A program made the translations under genes and the position numbers. Positions 1 to 12,584 of a DNA stretch of 64,000 nt are shown here, one piece after another. The notes beneath the pieces were generated by a model. That model was not told the origin of the DNA, made no database searches, and was given only the letters and a program-made list of their open reading frames with translations. This DNA comes from Halictus rubicundus (lineage: Eukaryota > Arthropoda > Insecta > Hymenoptera > Halictidae): contig NC_135151.1 in the NCBI RefSeq assembly GCF_050948215.1, positions 19,590,720-19,654,719 on the forward strand. Reading direction: 5' to 3'. Every line of letters starts with the position of its first letter. The stretch's first letter is position 1.

Positions 1-204
1 ACCCGGTAACCACTTGGAATTCCATGCTCGGCAAGAAGGATTCTGATGACCTGGATAGCTTCATTGATTATACCAGATGTCCGGTAAACGAAATACCCGG
101 ATATCGGGATTCCACAGTCCGCGGGACCAGGGTAGGTCACCGGAACTGATCGCTCGTGGTCAGTGATTTTCGTTACGAACGCGAGTATGCTCGTGTCTTA
201 CAAA
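1..204. other. Unannotated flank
   Basis: Ordinary mixed-composition DNA left of the mariner element. I see no gene, repeat or motif that I can support. Confidence 0.5.
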
Positions 205-207
205 TTA

Positions 208-1394
208 GAGGGACCCAAAAGTAATCAATTATTTTGAAATCTAAAACAAACTTTGTAGTAAGTTCAGTTTTTATTTCTTAATTTATTATATAGTCTCCAT
301 CATTATCCAGGACAGCTTGCCATCTTTCCTGCAAATTTTCAAACCCCCTCTTATAGAAATCCAGGGTTCGTCAAGCAAAATATGACTCAAGGTGCCTCCT
401 TGCATCTTCTACGAATGTTTTATTTCTTAAATAATGCTCCAGAGATCTGAAAAGATCAGAGGGAGCAATATCCGGTGAGTACGGGGGTGCGGTCAAACTT
501 CCCATTGCAATTCTTTGATTTTTTCCAGAGTGAGTTTCGCTGCACGGGGCCGGGCATTGTCAGTTTGCAGTATTACACCTTTTCTGTGGACTAAAGATGC
601 CCTCTTCTTCAATAGTTCTGAATACAGCCGTTGTAATTGCTGACGATACAACTCAGCGGTAACTGTTTCTCCAGGCTTCAACAACTCAAAGTGAATCATG
701 CCACGACAGTCCCACCAAATGCACAGTAACACCTTTCTGAGTGATAAGCTAGGTTTAGGGGGTTGATATTGCGGTTTGATTTGCAGGAAGCCATTGCTTG
801 GAACGCTTTATGTTATCATAAAGAATCCATTTTTCATCTCCGGTAACGATTCCGCTAAGAAATGGATCTCTACGAAATCTGGATAGCAATCAAGTGCATA
901 TTGATCGACGAATATTCTTGTTGGTATAATTGATGCGGTACCCATATTCCTAGCTTATATGCCTTTCCCATTTCGTGTAGGTGCGTTTGTATAGTTGACC
1001 ATGTGGATCCAAGGCTTCTCGATAATTCTTGTATACTTAATTTTAGATCATCTTCCACTAGAGATTTTATGGTGTCATTATCAAATACAACTGGTCGTCC
1101 ACTTCGAGGCCTGTCGGAGAGATCATGATCACCAGCAGCAAACCTTCTGAACCAACGTTGACACTTGTTGACCTTCGGTACGTCTCCAGAAACATCGCAA
1201 ATTTTCTTTGTCGTTACCGTTGCACGAAAGGTACGTACGCTGCCATTTTATTACAGGGTTGTAAAAAGAAATTACACTTTCTATAATATTTTGAACACAG
1301 GCTGCTTTACCGAAAAGTCTCCTCTTCAACGATCTGTACAAAACTAAGGGCAAAACAAATTCTTTGCAAAGAATTGATTACTTGTGGGAACCCC
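208..1394 (-). mobile_element. Full-length mariner-type transposon, inactive
   Basis: Terminal inverted repeats lie at 205-230 and 1372-1397 and match at 22 of 26 bases when one is reverse-complemented, beginning TTAG/TTAGG and containing AAGTAATCAATT. TA dinucleotides at 206-207 and 1395-1396 fit the TA target duplication of the Tc1/mariner superfamily. The length of about 1.19 kb is slightly below the usual 1.25-1.3 kb for mariner. The broken transposase lies inside on the minus strand. Both ends are present, so the copy died by point mutation and small indels rather than by truncation. Confidence 0.92.
279..1205 (-). pseudogene. mariner transposase pseudogene (DD34D type)
   Basis: On the minus strand the order is the expected one. 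First comes an N-terminal helix-turn-helix region with KVNKCQRWFRRFAAGDHDL and DRPRSGRP (about 1080-1190). Next is TGDEKWILYDN with the first catalytic Asp (about 820-845), then LCIWWDCRGMIHFELLKPGE (about 675-730). LQTDNARPRAAK with the second catalytic Asp is at about 545-580, YSPDIAPSD with the third is at about 460-485, and the tail ERWQAVLDNDGDY is near 295-335. The frame is broken: the central block ends in a stop at 493-495, the catalytic third-Asp block is in another frame, and an in-frame stop lies at 371-373 after ESYFA. The N-terminal and middle blocks are also in different frames. The catalytic residues can still be read, but no full protein is possible. It belongs to Tc1/mariner cut-and-paste transposases; the subfamily is not assigned. 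Confidence 0.93.
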
Positions 1395-1397
1395 TAA

Positions 1398-2186
1398 TAT
1401 TTCCCGGCATATCGAGGGAACAATTGTTCCGTATAATACGTCAGGGAACACGGAGAAGGCTGACCGAAGAGAGTTTCGATTGGACAGGAGGAGACTGTTT
1501 GAGAAGTCGATGGGATTCCAATTAGACAAATCCGCTTATTTTCGTTCCGGCGAAACATCCCGGAACTTCGACGGGATAAAGAAGTTATAAACTTGACAGT
1601 CTTATCGAGCCCGGGTGAAAAACTCTCGAGGGCCGGGAGAGAGCGGGTCGGTTAATCAAACAGGCATCAACGGGGAATTACAAGCGGAGCCCAGCCGAGC
1701 CCGAGTCGAACACTCTAAACACACCTCGAAGTTTAACACCCCTATTGTTCGGAGTGGCGGCCACGCAACGTTCGCGGGGCCTCGTTGGGAAGGATTCTTT
1801 CAAGGGGGTGGTCGTGGGATCGATAGCGCCGGTGAAAGGTCGCGTTCGCAGGAATCGGGATCACTGGAGCAACGTTCCGCGAGCGGAATCGGGTAACGCG
1901 ATTCGGTCGGGTATCGCCGCGATTTATTTCCGCGCTACGACGGGAATCGTCGACGAGACCGCGCCGATGCGAGCGTGCGTGTCCGTGTGTCTCTGTGTGT
2001 GCACTTGTCCTTTTTCATCTCCGGTATGTTCCACTCGTTGGGACAAAGCTGGGGAAACAAAAGCGACTAGCATTTTGCCTGCAAAGGTAAAGGGGTGAAA
2101 CGGCGGGCAGCGTTGTTTTCTTGTTCACTATATTTCCCAGCCCCTTTATACGCGTTCCGCGGAACAAGAGAGACACAGTCAGAGAA
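1398..2186. other. Gene-less CpG-rich stretch
   Basis: GC-rich DNA with scattered CpG and a short (TG)n-like stretch near 1976-2001. Open frames here are short, overlap on both strands and resemble nothing I know. I see no supported feature. Confidence 0.4.
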
Positions 2187-2208
2187 AAGAGAGAGAGAGA
2201 GAGAGAGC
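2187..2208. repeat. (GA)n microsatellite
   Basis: About eleven uninterrupted GA dinucleotides after a purine-rich lead-in. Confidence 0.95.
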
Positions 2209-2409
2209 GCTTCTACTGCGACATACGAAAGCTCGATAGCGATTAATAATTTTTTCATCGCCCCTTCATCCGTGCCACCCGATGAACAGATCTCAAAGGG
2301 AGATAGACCGACCGAGGTCCACGGTCGCGAAAATCGCTGCGGGAAAGCCCGAATGCCGCTGCTGAACGCACGGAAAATCTTTCCGAGTATTTTTCCAGTT
2401 AAAACATCT

Positions 2410-3540
2410 TCGCACCGCTAGCACCAGGAATCTGCAGTCTCGGCTCACTGCAGATTTCTACATTCTTTATCATTTATTCAGCCCCCATTAATTGTGATTT
2501 ATGCTATCTTCCAAGATAGTAGCTGCACTCTCGCATTCGACGCCGTTAAGACAGACCCTCGAACAAACTTTATCGTTCCGGGAAATTTACTCGGTGAATA
2601 CAGCGGAATAAATAGTAAGAGCGGTATGAATAAGGAAAAAGTTGGAAATAATAAAAGCTCACGAACGAGATAAGCGAAACGGGAAATGTGTAAAGGTGCT
2701 GCTAAAATTTATGCAAATATTACTCCTCGATGTCCAATTTGTAGAGAAAAGAATCGAATGAAAATTTCACTTCTGGCACATGCAAGCTTGTGAAATGCAA
2801 GACGAGGAACATGTTAATAAACATCATTTGCCATAAGGAATCTCTAGTCAATGCAAAACACTTTTCCCTCTTTCAGATTATTATGAAATAGTTCATGAAA
2901 ATGAGAATTCGCATAAAACTCTAGCAGTCTGCTTTGTACAGGGAGTTTCTACATTTAGCGAATTAAGTACGATGCAAATGGACAATAATATTTATAAAGT
3001 GAGATTAGATTAGCCATAACGAAATTAAATAAATAAAAAGCGGGTGCTGTAAATATTATAGTAAGTCCAATTAAACTGTTTGGTATATGAAAATATTTAG
3101 CGAACAATGTCTACGTAATACTGTATAATTAGTTTTTCGTTACTGTGCTATTCTTGATTGAAATATCAACGCGATAGCACGAAGGATCTCAAATTGTACA
3201 CGTAACATTGATCAAGTTATAATTCGACTTGCTGTGTCCTCGGTAATTTACAACTACGATCTCCATTTTCGCTTATTCTCCGTCTAAACATACACTGGAA
3301 TTATAAATAATAAAACGCCCCGAAATCCGACAATGAACGACTCAATAGGGTTCGTGATAAAAATAGTCTGCTCGACTAAAGCGACAAAGTTAAATATAGC
3401 GCATCGTACAGTTTACACGTCAATAACGTGTTTCCTGCTAGCCCTCGCTTTCTGAAATTTCGACGCGACGATATTAATCCTCTTATATTTTCACGATCTC
3501 CTCGACCGGACATCCAAATTTCATTTGTTCAGCGTTCCAG
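2410..3540. other. Gene-less AT-rich stretch
   Basis: AT-rich, stop-dense in all frames, with no repeats or motifs that I can name. Confidence 0.4.
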
Positions 3541-4935
3541 TTTACCGCCGGCGTAAACTTACACTGGAAAATCGGGAGCACGTTCGCGAACGACCTCTCG
3601 AATGTAGGTTCACGAGGTCTACTGAACGAGTTCAGAACTCATCCTGCGGTCACAGTATGCCGGCCAGTCGATAGCGAACCGCCGAGGTCAGAGATACGCC
3701 GGGGTCGCAGGGCGGACTCCTACCCGCCAATTAGCTGCCATTTCTTTCGGTCTGGAAACGAGTGTTTACCCGCGATTACTGTTTCGCCGAATAGTTTCCA
3801 TTCTTCCCCGAGTCGGTCGCGAACAATCGCGCGCGACGAAACTCGTCGTTCGCCGAGCGTAACGTCCCCTCGGGAGTCCCCGCTTTTCTTCTCTCATCCG
3901 ATTTTCCTTCCTCCGAAATTTCCCACTTTCCTTTTACGCCGCTGCTCGTCGGGCCGGTGAACGATACGGACGATGATGGAGCGATCGCGTCACCGAGTAA
4001 ATCACGATTCCCGGCGAATTCGATGGGAAGTTAGCCGGCTCGAAACGATCGATCACAGTTTCGCCGGGAATTGGGGGGAGACGGAAGGAGAGCCGGGTTC
4101 GGGAACGCTTTGAAATATGCAACCCGACAAATATGAAGTCGTCGTCGAATCAAAGTGGCGACACGCGCATCACCGTTTTCGGCGTTTATCGAAGCGTTTA
4201 TACGCCGTTTCAGCCTAAACCCCGACGTATTCCATTACCGTGACAGTGTGCCGGCGGTCGTCGCGTTGCAGCTTGTCCAACAACTTTGTTGCGTCGACTG
4301 ATAAACGAGACCCCGTCGCGTCCGAATACGTGAAAGACGGTGCGAAGTTGCATTTCGATGCATCGACGCATCCCCTCCAGATTTTGCGACCCCCTTGCCG
4401 AAACCTCTTCGCTCATCTCGGGGAATTCTCTTTCACGCGTTTCGGAGAGTATTCTAAAAGACGGGGCTCGCTTCAGTCACCGTAAACAAGGTTCGCCGAT
4501 GCGTGAACCCTTCGGATTCGGAGCGGGCCGGGAAGCGTGTGGAAGTGGTAAAATATTGGCAAATATTTAAATACACCGACAGAGATATACTTGGCAGCAC
4601 ACAGCTCGATTTTCTCGCATCCCGTGTCCCTCCGTGCACACGGTTCTGCTTATTCGGAGCAAACACATATTTAGAAGAATAAACAGCGTGTCCCTACGGC
4701 GAACACGTAATTCGACTATAAAATTGCCGTGTTCGAAGGGTTGAATGTTTTCTCTGATTTCTTTTCTCTTCTCTTTTGCTTTCTAAAAGCGTCTCGTGTT
4801 GACTTTTTTCGCCGCGAGAATTTTTTCGAACGCGCCCGAACGGACTTCTTCGACCGCAATTGCAGTTGGACTTGAACGCATGACGTTGACGATTCTCGTG
4901 GTGATTTTTCATTTAGTTTTTATTTCTTCTGTTTT
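3540..4935. other. Gene-less CpG-rich stretch
   Basis: CpG-dense DNA with short overlapping open frames on both strands and no recognisable domain. It could be a CpG-rich regulatory region or untranslated exon, but nothing in the sequence decides this. Confidence 0.3.
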
Positions 4936-4938
4936 TTT

Positions 4939-4962
4939 TTCTCTCTCTCTCTCTCTTTCTCT
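4939..4962. repeat. (T)n(CT)n microsatellite
   Basis: A run of T followed by (CT)n with one TT interruption. Confidence 0.9.
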
Positions 4963-5429
4963 ATGTTTTATTCGTAATTGCTAAAGGGCAAGCGCGGCAA
5001 CGAACACTTATCTATAAACCAGCTTATAAGTCCCGGTTTTCTTAGTCTGACATACTTGCCGGCGCATGCACGCGATGCAATTATTTAAACGTTCTCCTTA
5101 CTGGAAAAGTCAAGATCCAGCCGGTCTGCTCTCGAGTCTGCTCGCGCGTAATACTCGCGTGTGGAAGACATTACGTTTTTTATTTTTTTAACGATAACTG
5201 CTTGGCTGTTGTACTTCCTCGGAATTGGAGTGAACAATAACGAGCCGGAAAGGAAATGTATTGCTGTTCAACCCTCGCGCTGCTAATATATATTTTTTTA
5301 ACGCGAACTAATAGGAGGGGGGAGCCATTTTGTGCCCGCTTTCAAGAAATATTTGCAACGACCATTTCAATGTTCGCTGAAGAATAAAGTAACAATAAAC
5401 AAGCATTTTTGTTGTCGGAAAGACATTTC

Positions 5430-5760
5430 TACAGGATGTCTTAGAAATGTTGTACTTCCTTGTAATTCCAGAGATCATTTCAAGTAACTTTTTCCTTTGC
5501 GAAAATGTTCTCCGTGGCACCGTTGAAGAGTTGTTAGCGAAAAATGCGGACCAATCAGAGCGCGCCTACAGCGAACAGATTCTTGGCATTGGCCGAGCCG
5601 GAATCTGTCCTCTGTAGCGACGCTCTGATTGGCCCGCGTTTTTCGATAATAACTCCTCGACTAAGCCGCGGAGAACATTTTCGCTAAGGACAAAGTTACT
5701 TCAAATGACTTCACGAATCGTTCCTTTCGAGGGAGTACAACATTTCTGGGACGGCTTGTA
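5430..5760. mobile_element. 331-bp palindromic foldback element
   Basis: The whole element folds on itself around a centre near 5595. The left arm (from TACAGGATGTC at 5430) matches the reverse complement of the right arm (ending at 5760) over about 155 bp, with blocks such as AGAAATGTTGTACT, GCGAAAATGTTCTCCG and CCAATCAGAGCG on both sides. Only about 15 bp remain unpaired in the middle. There is no coding capacity, so it would be a non-autonomous element moved by an unknown transposase. The end TACAGGATGTC resembles the ends at 26324, 57970 and 59079. Confidence 0.88.
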
Positions 5761-5764
5761 CAAT

Positions 5765-8280
5765 ATTTTTACTTGCACAAACAATTGGTAATAACAAATT
5801 TGATAATCCGGGGGCTAAACAACTTGACCCATTAGCCCATAGTACATTCCGCCAATGTCCCAAAAATTGGACGGGCTTTAATTTTTATGTTTAGATAAAA
5901 ACGATAACAATTATGGCAAAAATAATTCCAGTTGGTTAGTACGAATATCATTATACAGTTAGCTTAATTTTCTTTTGTATTTTTGAATTGCGGCGGGTAA
6001 TGGGTTAAACATTTACTCTGCACTCACTTTTGACAATTTAATTTTATTTAGAATTATTTTAATTGAGAACATGTACGACCGGGGCCCGTTCTACTTTACC
6101 AACAGTGCTCCCGTGACTCCGACAATGTTTACGTCACCACTATTTCCCCAATATACGTTTCCATCGACATCCTGTTTTCATCGAAACTCTGTTCTCATCG
6201 ACGCATACATACATACATAATCATGTATATTCACTTCGCTCGCATTCGCGGTATTACTGGAAACAAAACTTCAATTCAGCCGAAGCGAAAATATAACAAG
6301 TGCTGCATTTCGGCAAAAAAGTATTAGTCAATATGTGTATGCCAGCGAGAACAGCATGTCGATGGAAACTGATGTTCGTGAAAACAGGATGTCGATGATA
6401 ACTGGATTTTTGTGCAAAACAAAAGGTTCTCCGCGTTCATCGCAATGGCCAGAAGCCACGTAAACATTTCTTTCCTATTCGAATCATTCATATTTGAATC
6501 TCTCCATTGTTCTCAATTTCACATTTCCCTAATTTTGTCATGAACGCATAAAATCCGCAGTCTAACGATACATTGGGTAAACATCTTTACACCGTCGGTA
6601 AAGTAGAACGAGCCCGTATGACTGACCTTCGCGCGCCGATTCCAACAACAACGAAAACACGAGCTGTCGCGCGACCTTTGCGCACGAAAACAACGAACTT
6701 CTGTCATCCGAACGTCGAGCTCTGTTATCGGAACAAATAAGAGCCGGAGCAGGGAGTAGTTAGCGTGCGGCTTTATTATCCGAACTCGTAGTTTATGCCA
6801 AGACGGCAGCGCAGCCCGGCGTGTTCGGACAAACGTGGCTCTACTCGAACCGAAGTGGAACGGTTGATGTTTACAATGCAGACGTCTCCCGAGCAACTCG
6901 CCTTGAATGTTTCACGTGCAAAAGGGAGGAGAACTCGCGGCAAATAAAATACACATGTAAACCCCTGGTCGCGCAGCATCTGCAGACAGTTAGTTAGGCG
7001 CGGGGTTTCAGGTTTACGGGAACGTCTGGCAGCCGCCTATTCGAGCTCGCCCGCAGCCGCAACCATATTCCTCAGGCCGGGATGGTTCTCAAAAGGGCAT
7101 CGTGCATGTTCCTCGAACTTAGACGCTCGGTTCACGCGGTCGCCAGAGGAGAGGCTGCGGGCTATTTGAGCTGCGTGTATCCGCTCCCCGGTGGCTGGCA
7201 GCGCGTCACTCGCCGGTTGCTTCATTCAGGAATCGAATTAGCCATTCAACCGCGAAAATCGTCGTGTAATTTGCTAGCAGCGAGCGCGTTACACGCCTCG
7301 TTCTAACTCTCCCTTAACCGGGCATGGGGTGTGGGGGGTTACGTGGGGTTGCATCGGATTAGGGAAGAAAATCACAGGGCCGAGAATCGTCGGAACAAAG
7401 AAAAATGGGGAATGGCTTGTGTCTGGGAAACGAGGAAGGTTCAGACCTTTTGACGCTCCACTATCAGAAATAACAGACAGAGAGAATGGGAAAGGGGTAA
7501 AAGAGGGCGCGGAGTAGGCGCACCCGGGGATGAGTGACAGAACATGAAAGAGGGCGAAGGAGAGTGAAAGGCAGAGAGGGTGATCGAGAGAGCAGAGTTC
7601 GAGTGGGAGCCGGCAAAAAGGGAGGGTTGAACGTACGCGGCGAGACAGACGGAGGGAAAACCCTCCGGTCCGGAGGCCGTGCGGAAAAAAAAAAAACAAA
7701 GAGCCGATCTCGTTCCGCAAATATCGTAACGCAGAAATTTCGGCGGGTCCCGGGAGCGGGGAGAGAATTTGATTGCGCCGTTTCTGTCGCGTTAAATTGC
7801 GTTCGTTAAAGCGTTATATTAGATACGCTGAATTTATATCACCGAAGCGATTTCTAGTTAATACGGCAGGCAGAGGGTGAGCAGCAACCCGCCACCAGAG
7901 AATTTAATTGAGACGGCCGCGCGCACCGGCGCGTACTCCCAAATAGCTGTAGTCCGATTTCAGAATTTCATATCGCTCCGAGAGCCCGCCCCCGGAAAAT
8001 CCTACTAATTTCTACGCAGTGCGCTGCCGCGGAACTAACGCGGAACTGTTGCGACACCGATGAAGCCTCGGAGTTTACGCGAACGATCGTCTCTACGGGC
8101 CACTTGAGATAAGTGACTCGCGCAAGCTCAACACCGGCCCCGCACTTTATTTCGATGATTTCCTGCCGAGTCCCCGGTAATTCCGAACTCATTCGAATCG
8201 TCCGTGTCCCCGCTGAGGAACGTTATAATTAGACTGCCGAGGTTTATTCTAATTCAGGACATTAAAAACTAACGGGAGAA
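5765..8280. other. Gene-less stretch with a purine-rich segment and a short inverted repeat
   Basis: Mostly anonymous DNA. A roughly 20-bp inverted repeat, CATCGACATCCTGTTTTCA at about 6163-6182 and its complement at about 6377-6395, brackets about 200 bp. The segment 7480-7700 is strongly purine-rich on the plus strand, which explains the long open frames there. No exon recognised. Confidence 0.4.
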
Positions 8281-8282
8281 TA

Positions 8283-8529
8283 GACGGTGAATTCTCATTA
8301 GGAGTCGGTGCCAACCTTACGATTTCGAGTCGGTGGAACTACCCGCACCGAAGCTCGAGAACATCATCGTATCGGAGAAAGACATTTTCTCGGTATTCTT
8401 GTCGCTATCGCTTAGTAGCCATAGGCTTCTATGACTTGTAAACGGGTATGACTCTTAAATGCGACTCAGATTTCGTCTAAGAGTCACTCACCAGAACGGC
8501 GCAACTGACTCGTAACGATGTTCACTGTA
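8283..8529. mobile_element. Family B palindromic element, old diverged copy
   Basis: Starts GACGGTGAATTCTC and ends GTTCACTGTA. Inside it carries the family B landmarks seen at 54665 and 55891 in the same order: a GGAACTACCC block, CAGATTTCGTCTAA, GTCACTCACCAGAACGGCGCAA and a final GACTCGTAACG block. Clearly more diverged than the other two copies. Confidence 0.65.
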
Positions 8530-8562
8530 CATCGAGCGAAAACAGCACACAATGCTCGGGTT

Positions 8563-8755
8563 TTATACTAGGTGTACGGGACCCGTCGAAACAACAGGTT
8601 AGAATATTCTTTTTTTAATTTAATTGAATTATTCAACAAATTCTTTGGGCACATTCTTTATAAAGAGAACGGCTACAAATTTGAATGCATACATACTTGT
8701 TATTCTCATAAATGAATATAAAACAGTCGCTTTTAATTCTCTGTAACACTGTTGT
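8563..8755. mobile_element. Family C (TTAA type) element, degenerate copy
   Basis: ACTAGGTGTACGGGACCCGTC at the left and AGTCGCTTTTAATTCTC at the right match the intact copy at 14724-14952. The TTAA ends have decayed. It lies 34 bp from the family B copy. Confidence 0.6.
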
Positions 8756-8759
8756 AAAA

Positions 8760-10285
8760 GCACTTTTGTTTAAATATCCTGAAAACTAGAGGATGCAAGA
8801 GAATCATTTTTTTTTTTTCAACGGGAAGTTGGTCACACAAAAGAGACTCAGGTGTCACTTGTTTCAAGTATCTATTAAAATTTTTAGTTTCCTGTGATTT
8901 TCTTTGCTAATCGTTAATCCATTTTCTTTTAAACATTGGCCAATTAGAGCAGTGCGTGCGGAATATTTTTCCAAGAATCATCGCGCAAACAAGTTTCGCC
9001 GAAAACGGCTTGCGTAGCCGGAATTGGTTTCCTTGCGAGGCGAGATGAAAGTTAGGGATACATTTGTTTAGTTCTCCGCGTTCAGGTTTAATTGTATGCG
9101 TACCGACACGTAACCTGGTAAACTGCGATAAAATGTTTATTCTACTGCAGAGGATTTGTTGCCCTGTTGCCAGGGAATGCTATAAATGCATGAACTTCTG
9201 CAGTTTAGTTACGGTGCATAAAATTTTATTATCTCACGAAAATTCATATGATATCCGTAAACTGCGGACGTTTTATACGTTTATACGCTATGTATACACA
9301 AACCCTCAGACGTTCATGAAGTACACGTATTACAACTTAATTCACGGTACAAATTTTTCTCGAAATTCTCGGATGAACGCGGATTCGAAATTCTTCTAAT
9401 AATTTCTTGCGACAGAAGCAGCTTTCGATCATCTAAATGTTTCGTAAGGCTCTCCCACGATATTTTCTGTAGAGCACGTCGATTTAAAAATAATTTTCCT
9501 AACTTCCCTCGAAGATACGTCTTCGTCTCCTTTATACCGTCAGCGTCTCCGATGCGCGATTGGACCGCAGCCACGGAATCTCCCGGCGTGCGTCGCGTCG
9601 AGTCGCGTCGCGGCGTGCGCTTCGATCCGTTCGAAAATTCAGGAAGTCGCTCGTCGACGAGCTAGGGGATGAATTTAAGAACCGGGAGAGGGTAACGCGC
9701 GTGTCCGCGAAAAATACGAGCGGCGCGAGCCCCCCGCAGAAGAAAAATCGAACACCTGACGCCGGTATAATTCACGTTCCGCAAATATAAATTTCCGATA
9801 AATTCTACGATGGCAAAGGGAACCGGTGCACGGTTCCATACCGTGGAGGGTTGGTCGATGGACGGCGGGGCCGGAGGGTGGACAACCCCCTGCCGGGGGA
9901 GGAGGAGGTGGAGGCGTTCGTTCGGAGGGTCGATGATTAATACGTTCGATTTCATAGCGTCGCTGGTCTTGTAAATATGTTTAATTTATACGAAAATGCT
10001 GCACTCGGTCAAATTATTGATCGTCACCGGATAAACAACCGTCGCCAAACAAACGAGTGTGCGTAAATACCGTAGCCCGCTGATCACGGTAATTCGTCCC
10101 GGTTAGATGACATCGACCGACAGCGTCCCGGGGTCGGCCCGAGAGGACGCGGGGGGTCATTTCACTCGCGGATCCCGTCAAACGTCCCTCGGAAAGGTTT
10201 GCTCGCGCGTTTAGCCGGTTAACGACCTTGCCGTCTCCCAACGAGACGCCGCGGACTGTACCGGTTTCGTCGTACACTGGGTACA
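8760..10285. other. Gene-less stretch
   Basis: AT-rich to about 9550, then abruptly CpG-rich with GTCGC/GCGTC pentamer runs near 9586-9620. No gene or element recognised. Confidence 0.4.
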
Positions 10286-10286
10286 G

Positions 10287-10319
10287 GCGACGCGACCCGA
10301 CGCGACGCGACGCGACGCT
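10287..10319. repeat. (GACGC)n pentamer array
   Basis: About six CGCGA/GACGC units with one variant. It is one of several CpG-dense pentamer arrays in this window. Confidence 0.9.
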
Positions 10320-10619
10320 TGTTCTTCCGCGTTCAGCGTCGTTGTAATTACGGGCCCGCGAGGACGGAATAACAACGCGGCGAGAATCCGCAGGTCCGGA
10401 AGCGGCGGCGACACATCGCATATCCGTAATTACTTGCTCGTGAAATTCTATTCCGTTTCGTCGAACGAGGATCGTCTGATCAAGCCGAGAACCGGTCTCG
10501 TCGTATCCGGAAAACAAAGGGATCGGGCAAAAGGCAGGAGGAGCATCGCTTCCGCGTGCGGATAGTCCTTTTTGGAAATTATAGAAATCGATGCCCGAGA
10601 GAAGGTCACGCGGGGCGCA

Positions 10620-11265
10620 GGAATAAGGAACCGAGGAGAACAGCAGGGAAATGGCGTAAGGGTACCGAGGAAGAGGAAGAGGAAGAGAGAGAGAGAGAGG
10701 TAGACGATCGAAGTGGGGGTGGAGGGGGGGTCTGTACATGGAGACGCGAACGCGGAGCTATGTGCAAGTTACCCGGAAGACGAGGCAGATCGGGCCTCTT
10801 CCGGGCGAGAATTGAGACGTAGTCGAGGGAAAGGTGTCTCGTTGTTTAAAGAGCGCAGTCGGTAGATCCCCTCGAGGGATTCCTAGGGATGGGGTCGGGC
10901 GAGCAGCTCCGGAGAGGGGCGGGGAGGGGCGAAGGCGGCGGAGGGTAGATTTCGGTGGTAGATACCGGGCAAAGGCTGTAGGCCGTTTACTATAGCGCCT
11001 TGTATGTATGTACGGGGGAAAGGCGAGAGCTCCGCGAAAGAGAAACAAAGAGCGAAACGAACGGCCGGGGGTGAAACAGAGAAAGAGAAACGAAAAGGTA
11101 AATATACACAGGCCGAGAGAGACCGAGAGACCGAGCGGGTGGAAAGAGAACGCCGGTGCCCTGGGAGAAGAAGGGAGAGTTGCACGGACGAAGACAGAGC
11201 ACGCAGAGACCGAGAGGGAGAACGAGGAAGAGAGCGAGGGATACGTAGCGGTATAGCTTCAACTT
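10620..11265. other. Purine-rich tract on the plus strand
   Basis: Plus-strand A+G dominates, with GAGAGA and GGAGGAAGAG-like runs including 10672-10700. Stop codons on both strands are depleted by this composition, so the long open frames here are not evidence of genes. Confidence 0.7.
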
Positions 11266-11279
11266 TGGCTATGCCGCAG

Positions 11280-11690
11280 TGGTATCGAGCGGTAACCCCA
11301 CCCTTTGCTCCTGGCGTACCCCTTCTACCCCTTTCGTACTCAACCCACCCTGCCTACATCATCCACCCACACTACCAACCTTCTCTAGGGAGTGTTATAG
11401 CGCTCTATTCGCTGCTATGTTCACTCGAACGAGTCCAAGTCCTCTGTCCGCTTTCCACCCTCCCTCTCTCTCCCTCTCTCTCTCCCTGGCCATCTCGGTC
11501 GCCCTCTTTCTCTCTAACGTCTTCTTTCTCTGACCAATTTCTCCTTCTAGCCGAGTTTCATCCTCACATCTCCTCCGACCTGGTCTTCCCTCGTTTACCC
11601 TAGACTCGCTAGTCTTCAACCCCCGTAGAACCACTCTTTGTCTCTATCTCTCTCTCTCTCTCTCTCTCTGCCTCGTACTTGTCCTAGACC
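11280..11690. other. Pyrimidine-rich tract on the plus strand
   Basis: Plus-strand C+T dominates, with (CT)n stretches at about 11460-11488 and 11649-11669. It faces the purine-rich tract on its left with a switch at about 11270. Confidence 0.7.
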
Positions 11691-12076
11691 AGTAGCTGCA
11701 CCACGTGGCAGTACTAACGCTAACGCCACTCCATTTAGCCAGCTGTACGCCGCCAGGAATGCCGAGATCATGCATTGGATCGAGAGTTGGTACGTTCGAA
11801 GCTTTGAGTGCCGTTTGCGAAAACGCATCGGCTAGTCCCTTTGAGCCTATTGCCTGTTCCGTCCGTATACCGTCCCGGTGTATAGGTAAGACGATTATGC
11901 GACTTGGACGCAGATATGTCGGGGGGATGGTATATATACGCTGCCGGGTCGACGGGCTAACAATGTCGAGAGACACGCCGGATTAAGTGTGTCGACAAGG
12001 TTCCGATCGTGTAAGCGTAAGGACGCCTCGGGACGCTAAGTTTGCTTGTCTATCGTCAGCAGTCGAGCTGCCTCCC

Positions 12077-12129
12077 GAGCCGAGCCGAGCCGAGCGGAGC
12101 GGAGCGGAGCGGAGCGGAGCGGAGCGGAG
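12077..12129. repeat. (GAGCC)n/(GAGCG)n pentamer array
   Basis: Four GAGCC-type units followed by about seven GGAGC units in the same 5-bp register; a single C-to-G change separates the two blocks. Confidence 0.95.
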
Positions 12130-12584
12130 TACCGCCGGCAGCGGCCCGATCTCGTTTCCCTTCGTTCCCATCGATTATCATCCCGGACACCGATGCCAAC
12201 CGTTCTATCTCCTCGCGCCGTTTCCTCCTTTCATTTAATATCAACCTCCGTGGCCCCCGCTCTTTATTGGACAGTTTAAGGCACTATACGCGGGGCATCG
12301 TTGCCTCAAAGTTCCGCGCGAGCCCCGCTACCCTTGGAATACTGCCAAACAATTATCGTTACACAACGGGGCATCGGGATGCCGCGTTTAATCATGCCAT
12401 CCGCGATTCACTGCCCGACAGAATCGGACCTCCCGGTCGATTTTTATATTCCGTTAACGGCCTCTTTCTTTTCTTTTTCTTTTTTCTTCTTTTTTTTTTT
12501 GTTCAGTCTAGGGCTGTGCGCTCTTCGCGATTTCCGATCGGTCACTCCCGGAACGGAAATATTATTCATCGCGAAAACACGGTG

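Noticed and set aside
10014..10739. A 241-codon minus-strand open frame
   Set aside because: CpG-rich and partly purine-rich DNA with a pentamer array in the middle; no recognisable domain; overlapping frames on the other strand.
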